Shown here in pieces: positions 1 through 5,510 of a stretch of DNA of 5,510 nucleotides (positions within the stretch are counted from its first letter, which is position 1; every line of letters begins with the position of its first letter). The stretch lies in assembly GCA_024654165.1 (NCBI GenBank), contig JANLIP010000030.1:1-5510 (forward strand). Reading direction: 5' to 3'. Below the pieces are notes generated by a model, which was not told the DNA's origin, did not search any database, and worked only from the letters and a program-made list of their open reading frames with translations. The DNA is from Candidatus Kaiserbacteria bacterium (GTDB lineage Bacteria; Patescibacteriota; Minisyncoccia; Phycocordibacterales; UBA2100). Position numbers and translations under genes: made by a program.

Positions 1-1064
1 CAATCGGGCGCGGACAGCGCGAACTCATAATCGGAGACCGCTCTACGGGAAAAACGACGATTGCGATTGACACAATAATAAACCAGAAATACGAGCCCGC
101 CGAGAAACGGCCGATTTGTATTTACGTCGCAATCGGACAAAAGGAATCAAAAACAGCTCGCATCGTGGCACAGCTCACGGAGGCAGGAGCCATGGATTAC
201 ACGATAATCGTAGATGCTCCGGCCAGCGCGCCTGCCGCCCTGCAGTTCTTGGCACCCTACGCAGGTGTTGCCATGGGTGAATATTTCATGGACCGCGGAC
301 AGGATGTGCTTGTGATTTACGACGACCTCTCAAAGCAGGCGACGGCTTACCGCCAGCTCTCTTTGCTTTTGCGCAGACCGCCGGGCCGTGAAGCGTATCC
401 GGGCGACATTTTTTACTTGCACTCCCGCTTGCTTGAAAGAGCGGCCCGTTTGAACGAGGAAAAGGGGGGCGGTTCTATTACGGCATTGCCGATTATTGAA
501 ACGCAGGACGGAGACGTCGCCGCGTATATTCCGACAAACGTCATCTCAATTACCGACGGCCAGATTTTCTTGGATTCGTCGCTTTTCAACAAGGGTATCC
601 GCCCCGCTATTGACGTCGGTATCTCCGTTTCCCGCGTCGGTTCCTCCGCACAGACCAAAGCAATGAAATCTGTCGCTGGAACTCTGCGCCTAGGCCTCGC
701 TCAATTCCGCGAGCTTGAGGCGTTTATGCAATTCGCGCAGGATTTGGACAAGACGACGGCAGACAGAATAGAAACGGGACGTCGCATGGTGGAAGTCTTG
801 AAGCAGAGAAACGGCGCTCCGATCCCCGTAGAGAAGCAAGTCGCTGTGCTCTATGCGGCCGACAAGAAATTCTTCGCTGATGTTGCGATTGCGCGTGTGA
901 GCGAAGTAGAGGCGCTTCTGCTTGAATTCGTTGACGGCCAGTACGCGAAAGAGCTTGCAGAGATAAAAAAGACCGGCGTTGTTTCAGAAGAATTGAAAAA
1001 GAAACTTGACCGCGCGCTTGAAGAATTCCGACTGGCACATAAGGATTTGTTCGGCGGAAAGTAA
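1..1064 (+). CDS. atpA: F1 ATP synthase alpha subunit, 5' partial
   Basis: Alpha subunit of the F1 head, which forms the alpha3-beta3 hexamer that makes or hydrolyses ATP; alpha carries the non-catalytic nucleotide sites. The frame is open from base 3 with no start, giving 353 visible residues. The P-loop GDRSTGKT is at 33-56; the family usually has GDRQTGKT, so Ser replaces Gln. After it come IYVAIGQK, the block [40 protein letters not shown] and [13 protein letters not shown]. The arginine finger is the Arg of SVSRVG (codon 633-635), which reaches into the catalytic site of the neighbouring beta subunit. Length after the P-loop matches E. coli alpha, so about 158 N-terminal residues are off-window. 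A GTG at 165 is an internal Val codon, not the start. The stop is 3 bases before atpG, so the two genes are probably co-transcribed. Confidence 0.98.
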   Translation, partial: IGRGQRELIIGDRSTGKTTIAIDTIINQKYEPAEKRPICIYVAIGQKESKTARIVAQLTEAGAMDYTIIVDAPASAPAALQFLAPYAGVAMGEYFMDRGQDVLVIYDDLSKQATAYRQLSLLLRRPPGREAYPGDIFYLHSRLLERAARLNEEKGGGSITALPIIETQDGDVAAYIPTNVISITDGQIFLDSSLFNKGIRPAIDVGISVSRVGSSAQTKAMKSVAGTLRLGLAQFRELEAFMQFAQDLDKTTADRIETGRRMVEVLKQRNGAPIPVEKQVAVLYAADKKFFADVAIARVSEVEALLLEFVDGQYAKELAEIKKTGVVSEELKKKLDRALEEFRLAHKDLFGGK

Positions 1065-1067
1065 CGT

Positions 1068-1988
1068 ATGGCAAGTCTCAAGAGTCTCAAGATAAAAATC
1101 CACTCGTACAAGAAAACCGGCACGGTAACGAAGGCGATGCAGGCGGTTTCCGCAGTGAAAATGCGCAAGGCCCAAGAGCGCGCACTTTCAGGGCGCGCAT
1201 ACGCGGCGACATCGCTTTCAATTCTCCAGCGCCTTTCGGGCACCTCTGATGTCAAGCGCCATGCGCTTTTGCAGACTAAAACCGGTAAAACCTGTTTTGT
1301 GATAATCACCAGCGATAAAGGCCTTGCGGGCTCGCTCAACAGCGCCGTAATACGCAAGGCTGAAGCCGAAATATTGAGGTTAAACCTCAATAAAGGAGAT
1401 GTCGTAATCATCGGCGTGGGACGGCGTGGAGCGGAGTATTTCGCATCCCGCGGATACGAAGTGAAAATGAAATTTGAAAATGTCGCTGACGGGGTTTCCG
1501 AAGAGGAAATGCGCATGGTTACAGACAAGGTTCTTAATTGGCACGAGGAAGGCGAAATCTCAACTTGCATTGTCGCCTACACGAATTTCATATCCACATT
1601 TGAACAAGAGCCCGTTGTCCGGCAGATTGTCCCGATTGCTCCGGAAATGTTTTCTTTGCTGGTAAAGAATATCAGGCCTGCGAAGGGAAAGTATTCCCCT
1701 ATACCTGTCGAAGAGAAAATCTCTGCACCAAGCGTGTATACGATAGAGCCGGATGCCGACAGCGTGCTTCGGATTTTGTTGCCAAAACTTCTAAACATCG
1801 CCGTATTCCACGCACACATAGAATCAAAGGCATCCGAACACTCCGCGCGCATGGTTGCGATGAAAAGCGCGACCGACAAGGCGAACGAAATGGCAAGCAC
1901 CTACACGCGCACATTCAACAAAGTGCGCCAAGCCGCCATCACGCGCGAAGTTTCCGAAATTACGAGCGGGATTGAGGCGATGAAATGA
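1068..1988 (+). CDS. atpG: F1 ATP synthase gamma subunit
   Basis: Gamma is the central rotor shaft, coupling turning of the membrane c-ring to the catalytic changes in beta. The 306 residues are somewhat longer than the usual 285-290. The N-terminal helix has the family pattern TKAMQAVSAVKMRKAQ. The middle Rossmann-like domain holds SDKGLAGSLNSAV (about residues 82-94), matching the conserved DRGLCGGLN block. The C-terminal helix contains AMKSATDKANEM and FNKVRQAAITREVSEITSG, the part of the coiled coil that enters the alpha3-beta3 barrel. The ATG is 3 bases after the atpA stop, with a weak GGAAAG about 6 bases upstream as the only Shine-Dalgarno candidate. The coding sequence contains a 21-bp palindrome (1372-1392, separate entry). 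In most bacteria atpD follows directly; here a Nudix gene comes first. Confidence 0.97.
   Translation: MASLKSLKIKIHSYKKTGTVTKAMQAVSAVKMRKAQERALSGRAYAATSLSILQRLSGTSDVKRHALLQTKTGKTCFVIITSDKGLAGSLNSAVIRKAEAEILRLNLNKGDVVIIGVGRRGAEYFASRGYEVKMKFENVADGVSEEEMRMVTDKVLNWHEEGEISTCIVAYTNFISTFEQEPVVRQIVPIAPEMFSLLVKNIRPAKGKYSPIPVEEKISAPSVYTIEPDADSVLRILLPKLLNIAVFHAHIESKASEHSARMVAMKSATDKANEMASTYTRTFNKVRQAAITREVSEITSGIEAMK
1372..1392. repeat. 21-bp palindrome inside atpG
   Basis: Ten-base arms TATTGAGGTT (1372-1381) and AACCTCAATA (1383-1392) are perfect reverse complements around a single central A (1382). It lies in codons for ILRLNLNK in the middle domain of gamma. A one-base centre is too tight for a full RNA hairpin, so a DNA-level palindrome or chance is possible. 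The pairing is seen directly; no function is known. Confidence 0.75.
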
Positions 1989-1989
1989 A

Positions 1990-2021
1990 TTAGCTTCTAG
2001 CGACTAGCTGCTAGCTTCTAG
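1990..2021. repeat. 7-bp tandem array in the atpG/Nudix spacer
   Basis: Almost the whole 35-base spacer (1989-2023) is a heptad array with the pattern TAGCNNC. TAG starts at 1991, 1998, 2005, 2012 and 2019, exactly 7 bases apart, and CTAG occurs four times (1997, 2004, 2011, 2018). TAGCTTCTAG is repeated exactly at 1991-2000 and 2012-2021. CTAG is self-complementary, so every CTAG unit carries a stop triplet on both strands. A hairpin is possible: TAGC (1991-1994) with GCTA (2010-2013), and CTAG (1997-2000) with CTAG (2004-2007) around a CGA loop. The array ends 2 bases before the Nudix ATG and leaves no room for a Shine-Dalgarno site. Confidence 0.85.
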
Positions 2022-2023
2022 AC

Positions 2024-2434
2024 ATGAAGAAAGAACGGCCGGGAGTTGGAATAGGTATTTATATTCGTAAAAACGGGCAAATATTGGTAGGTAAACGCAA
2101 AGGCGAGCATGCTGGAGGAACGTGGTGTGCCCCAGGCGGGCATCTTGAAATGGGAGAATCTTGGGAAGATTGTGCACGGCGCGAGGTTAGAGAAGAAACG
2201 GGAATGGAAATTGAAAACGTGCACTTTGGAAATGCAACAAATGACGTGTATGGAGACGGGAAACATTATGTGACAATTCAAATGATTGCAGATTGGGAAT
2301 CCGGAGAACCGCAAATTCTTGAACCAGAGAAAATGGAGGAAGGGTGGCAGTGGCGAGATTGGAACGACATGCCGAACCCTAGAATGCTCTCGTTTGAGAA
2401 TTTCTATAAGAGCGGGTATAATCCTTTCAACTAA
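2024..2434 (+). CDS. Nudix hydrolase, NUDT15/MutT-like
   Basis: A 136-residue single-domain Nudix protein, a family that hydrolyses nucleoside diphosphates linked to another group, such as oxidised dNTPs or ADP-ribose. The 23-residue Nudix box runs from Gly39 to Met61: Gly39, Glu45, then REVREETGM, with all metal-binding glutamates present. Before it come LVGKRKGEHAGGTW and PGGHLE. The flanking blocks, IENVHF after the box, then HYVTIQM, EPEKMEEGWQW and a C-terminal GYNPF, resemble the NUDT15 branch; this is judged from remembered family sequence. Substrate cannot be fixed from sequence. It sits between atpG and atpD, where no Nudix gene is normally found, 3 bases before atpD. Its codon use looks more AT-rich than its neighbours, hinting at insertion or transfer. 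No Shine-Dalgarno site precedes the ATG, so translation may be weak or depend on another mechanism. Confidence 0.95.
   Translation: MKKERPGVGIGIYIRKNGQILVGKRKGEHAGGTWCAPGGHLEMGESWEDCARREVREETGMEIENVHFGNATNDVYGDGKHYVTIQMIADWESGEPQILEPEKMEEGWQWRDWNDMPNPRMLSFENFYKSGYNPFN
2394..2422 (+). promoter_or_regulatory. sigma70-like promoter in the Nudix 3' end, facing atpD
   Basis: TTGAGA (2394-2399, one mismatch to TTGACA) is followed by exactly 17 bases and then a consensus TATAAT (2417-2422). Transcription would begin near 2429, about 9 bases before the atpD ATG at 2438, giving an almost leaderless message. No Shine-Dalgarno site precedes atpD, which fits that reading. The TATAAT also encodes Tyr-Asn of the Nudix protein, so it may be coincidental, but the spacing and position are good. 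It would let atpD-atpC be expressed apart from the upstream genes. Confidence 0.5.
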
Positions 2435-3901
<1,467 letters not shown>

Positions 3902-3910
3902 AACGCATCA

Positions 3911-3948
3911 AGTCACTACTACTAATTACTAACTACTGACCACTGACT
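3911..3948. repeat. 7-bp tandem array, right arm, abutting the atpC start
   Basis: Heptads related to ACTACTA start at 3918, 3925, 3932 and 3939, with a diverged unit at 3911 and a last partial unit ACT before the ATG at 3949. The units are roughly the reverse complement of the left arm, so the two arms can form an imperfect long stem around 3902-3910. On the + strand, stop triplets fall at 3923 (TAA), 3930 (TAA), 3937 (TGA) and 3944 (TGA), again 7 bases apart. No Shine-Dalgarno site remains before atpC. Confidence 0.82.
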
Positions 3949-4194
3949 ATGCAAAAGACTTTTCACCTCGTTATCTCAAGCGTAGGCGAGACGTATTTTG
4001 ACGGCCAAGCGGTTTCTGCCACATTGCCAGGCTCTGACGGCGAACTCACCGTACTTCCTAATCACGAGCCGTTTGTGACAGCTTTAAAGAACGGAACAAT
4101 TACAGTGCGCCTGCCAGCAGGGGAGACAAAGACATTTAAAACTGAGAACGGGATTTTGGAATTCTCTGGAAATCGCGCGGTGGTGCTTCTGTAG
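3949..4194 (+). CDS. atpC: F1 ATP synthase epsilon subunit, N-terminal domain only
   Basis: Epsilon sits at the foot of the gamma shaft, joining it to the c-ring. The 81 residues cover the N-terminal beta-sandwich: LVISSVGETYFDGQAVSATLPGSDGELTVLPNHEPFVTAL, then NGILEFSGNRAVVLL as the last strands. Most bacterial epsilon subunits have about 130-140 residues and end in a two-helix hairpin that can extend along gamma and block ATP hydrolysis. That hairpin is absent: the gene stops with TAG right after the last strand, and the downstream spacer has no continuing frame. Coupling should be kept, while epsilon-type inhibition is probably lost. The start is chosen by family alignment and directly follows the repeat array. 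Confidence 0.93.
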   Translation: MQKTFHLVISSVGETYFDGQAVSATLPGSDGELTVLPNHEPFVTALKNGTITVRLPAGETKTFKTENGILEFSGNRAVVLL

Positions 4195-4298
4195 AGTGCC
4201 AATCTACAAATGGATTCCAATCTACAAATATCTACGAATGAGAAAAGCGGGTATTTGTAGTCATTCGCAGCATTCGGATAATTCGTAGATTAGGACTT
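4195..4298. repeat. 9-10-bp phased repeats with inverted copies, atpC/RNHCP spacer
   Basis: The 104-base spacer is largely made of variants of AATCTACAA. CCAATCTACAAAT occurs exactly at 4199-4211 and 4217-4229, and inverted relatives follow (ATTCGTAGATTAGG at 4281-4294). CTACAAATA (4222-4230) pairs perfectly with TATTTGTAG (4252-4260). CTACGAATGA (4232-4241) pairs at 9 of 10 positions with TCATTCGCAG (4261-4270). AATCTAC (4201-4207 or 4219-4225) pairs with GTAGATT (4285-4291). No T-tract follows any stem, so it does not look like an intrinsic terminator. A weak AGGA (4292-4295) lies only 3 bases from the next ATG. Confidence 0.8.
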
Positions 4299-4625
4299 AT
4301 GAAAAGATTTCAGAGAACCGTAGAAGATTTCACGTGCGAGCATTGCGGAGCGTCCGTCAAAGGGGATGGTTATACCAATCACTGCACACAGTGCTTGTGG
4401 AGCAAACACGTTGATATAAATCCGGGCGATCGGGCGAACGCGTGCGGCGGACTCATGAGGCCGATACGCATAGAAGGTTCCACGCCGGATTATTTTCTAA
4501 TTCATGAATGCGTACGGTGCGAAAAACAAAGCAGGAATATATTCGGAAAAGCAGACAACATGGAAACCTTGCTTTCTATTGCTAAAACTGTCGCAGAGGG
4601 CAAGGTTGCCAAGCGACTGGACTAA
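4299..4625 (+). CDS. RNHCP-domain zinc-ribbon-like protein
   Basis: A 108-residue protein matching the RNHCP domain family, whose function is unknown. The signature parts are RFQRTVEDFTCEHCG at the N-terminus, YTNHCTQCLWSKHVD (residues 25-39), PGDRANACGGLM (42-53) and a C-terminal IHECVRC. Cysteine pairs C13-C16, C29-C32 and C71-C74 plus C49 and nearby histidines suggest bound zinc, probably in a cytoplasmic protein. The name-giving motif is altered: TNHCT replaces RNHCP. The gene is separated from atpC by the repeat spacer and may be read through from the atp operon, as no clear promoter is visible. A link to ATP synthase is not implied by the sequence. Confidence 0.9.
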   Translation: MKRFQRTVEDFTCEHCGASVKGDGYTNHCTQCLWSKHVDINPGDRANACGGLMRPIRIEGSTPDYFLIHECVRCEKQSRNIFGKADNMETLLSIAKTVAEGKVAKRLD

Positions 4626-4651
4626 TCACAGCATTGTGGCATAGTTAATGC

Positions 4652-5242
4652 ATGTCTCGTTCAAACGGGAATCACGATGTGGGCATGGAAGCAGGACTTC
4701 GTCTCTCGATGGGATTTCTCCATCCAAGGGTGCATCATCATGATGTTATAGCTGTGCGCCAGCTTATGCTTGGAGCGGCAGTTGTCATGCTTCTTACGGC
4801 CCCCTTTTACGGGGACTCGCTTTTAATAGAGCTTCCTTTTGTACTGATAGGCGCGGGGGTTCTGGCGAGCCTGTCTGCAATTACACGGGCGACGGAAAAA
4901 ACTATTCTAACGGCTGATGCTGTCGCAGCGGGCGTCGGCATGTGCATATATCAGACGTGGGCATTGCTTGGATATGACCAGGCCGTCTCCATAGCATTTA
5001 TTCTTCGCGAAATCCTGGTTGTCCTTTTCTTATTTATATTTTATTTCAGCGTGATGGCTTCGCGCTCTATGATAGTGAATCATAAGGAAAGAAAGTACTT
5101 TAGAGATTATGTCCGAGATAATCCGGATAGTTTGCCCAAGAAAGAGACTTACGTACACTCTCAAATTTTTCTCAAGGAAGAAGAAGAGGACCCGAATTAT
5201 GGCAAACACGAGAGCGGACGGCCTTTCAAAGAAGGAGATTGA
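4652..5242 (+). CDS. Four-helix membrane protein, function unknown
   Basis: I do not recognise this 196-residue protein. It has a polar, His-containing N-terminus (HPRVHHHDV), then four likely membrane segments near residues 37-53, 57-76, 88-107 and 110-136, and a charged tail of about 60 residues with a run of acidic residues (KEEEEDPN) that should lie in the cytoplasm. No signal peptide or catalytic motif is apparent. The assigned ATG has no Shine-Dalgarno site; a 5-bp stem, GCATT (4631-4635) with AATGC (4647-4651), ends at the base before it. Met12 and Met20 are alternative starts and would keep all four helices. It follows RNHCP by 26 bases and may belong to the same transcript. Confidence 0.75.
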   Translation: MSRSNGNHDVGMEAGLRLSMGFLHPRVHHHDVIAVRQLMLGAAVVMLLTAPFYGDSLLIELPFVLIGAGVLASLSAITRATEKTILTADAVAAGVGMCIYQTWALLGYDQAVSIAFILREILVVLFLFIFYFSVMASRSMIVNHKERKYFRDYVRDNPDSLPKKETYVHSQIFLKEEEEDPNYGKHESGRPFKEGD

Positions 5243-5268
5243 ATGTGAATAGGTTCGCAAATTTGGGT

Positions 5269-5296
5269 CCTATAGAGTATAAATAGGCGTTTTTTT
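5269..5296 (+). terminator. Weak intrinsic-terminator-like site
   Basis: CCTAT (5269-5273) pairs with ATAGG (5283-5287) around 9 bases, and a run of seven T follows at 5290-5296. The stem is short and AT-rich, so it would be a weak terminator. Its position, 26 bases after the membrane-protein stop and before a non-coding-looking stretch, supports it as the end of the transcript. Confidence 0.4.
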
Positions 5297-5445
5297 ATCC
5301 ACCTTTATCAAGGCAATATGCACCGATTGTTTTTCTTGACAGGAAAGTGGATGCAATTACGTCAGGGTTTGGAGCCAAGGTGGCAATAGACCTTGTGCGC
5401 CGCAATGTATAAACGAAACATAAACGAACACATGCGATATGGAAA
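5297..5445. other. Stretch without a clear gene; possible coding remnant
   Basis: No ATG-started gene of useful length is seen here on either strand. A frame without ATG runs from 5287 to the TAA at 5410-5412 and reads PIVFLDRKVDAITSGFGAKV and IDLVRRNV near its end, which has a protein-like look but matches nothing I know. It could be a decayed gene end or chance. TTGACA at 5336-5341 lacks a convincing -10 partner. Confidence 0.3.
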
Positions 5446-5510
5446 TTGACGCGCACCGTCAACGTCGCGGAGGGGACATATGACGAGCAGGTTGTGATTG
5501 ACGGGAAGAG
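5446..5510 (+). CDS. Possible start of a parallel beta-helix protein, 3' partial
   Basis: The frame running off the window end reads TVNVAEGTYDEQVVIDGK (5455-5508). This is very like the opening rung of secreted right-handed beta-helix (pectin-lyase-fold) proteins, where a phrase such as INVAAGTYxExVVI is typical. The frame opens at 5413 after a TAA and has no ATG; TTG at 5446 is the only plausible start seen, with GGAAA just before it. That would leave no signal peptide, so the gene may be frameshifted or truncated at its 5' end. The family call rests on 18 residues and is tentative. Confidence 0.4.
   Translation, partial: MTRTVNVAEGTYDEQVVIDGK

Noticed and set aside
165..167. GTG as the start of the alpha subunit
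   Set aside because: The frame is open upstream and contains the P-loop at 33-56, so this is an internal Val codon.
413..1570. Several minus-strand open frames across atpA and atpG
   Set aside because: They lie antisense to strongly conserved atp genes and have Ser/Arg-rich, low-sense translations; shadows of the real genes.
4255..4282. Promoter for RNHCP (TTGTAG and GATAAT, 16 bp apart)
   Set aside because: The -35 matches only three of six bases and both boxes are ordinary words of the repeat array.
4735..4744. Palindrome CATCATGATG in the membrane-protein gene
   Set aside because: Short and explained by a run of His codons followed by Asp-Val.
5446..5462. Hairpin TTGACG / CGTCAA near the window end
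   Set aside because: Only 6 bp, no T-tract, and within a likely coding frame; expected by chance.
5469..5497. GGAGGGG followed by ATG at 5480 as a gene start
   Set aside because: The frame stops after five codons (TGA at 5495-5497); the GGAGG lies inside the beta-helix-like frame.

Overview
The window holds the 3' part of a bacterial F-type ATP synthase operon, followed by two accessory genes and the start of another region, all on the + strand. In order: atpA (alpha, 5' end off-window), atpG (gamma), a Nudix hydrolase, atpD (beta), a short atpC (epsilon), an RNHCP-domain zinc protein, a four-helix membrane protein of unknown function, a weak terminator-like site, and possibly the first codons of a beta-helix protein cut by the window end.

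The gene order A-G-D-C is the usual bacterial one, but a Nudix gene sits between gamma and beta. Alpha and beta keep their P-loops, catalytic glutamate and arginine finger, so the enzyme looks functional. Three oddities bear on it. The epsilon subunit has only its beta-sandwich domain. The beta subunit carries about 20 extra residues in its N-terminal domain, next to a perfect 11-bp inverted repeat. The alpha P-loop has Ser where Gln is usual.

The least explained signal lies in the spacers. The atpG/Nudix spacer is a 7-bp tandem array with TAG at the same place in every unit. The atpD/atpC spacer is two 7-bp-phased arrays in opposite orientation; the first contains the atpD stop codon and the second runs into the atpC start codon. 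The atpC/RNHCP spacer has a 9-10-bp-phased array with inverted copies that can pair in competing ways. Because 7 is not a multiple of 3, a stop word repeated every 7 bp closes every reading frame within 21 bp. A good sigma70-like promoter (TTGAGA, 17 bp, TATAAT) lies in the 3' end of the Nudix gene, just before atpD.

Organism: a bacterium with moderate GC. Short-word repeat spacers, few clear Shine-Dalgarno sites, a reduced epsilon and a small RNHCP protein suggest a Candidate Phyla Radiation lineage such as Parcubacteria. This is an inference from general features, not a marker-gene assignment.
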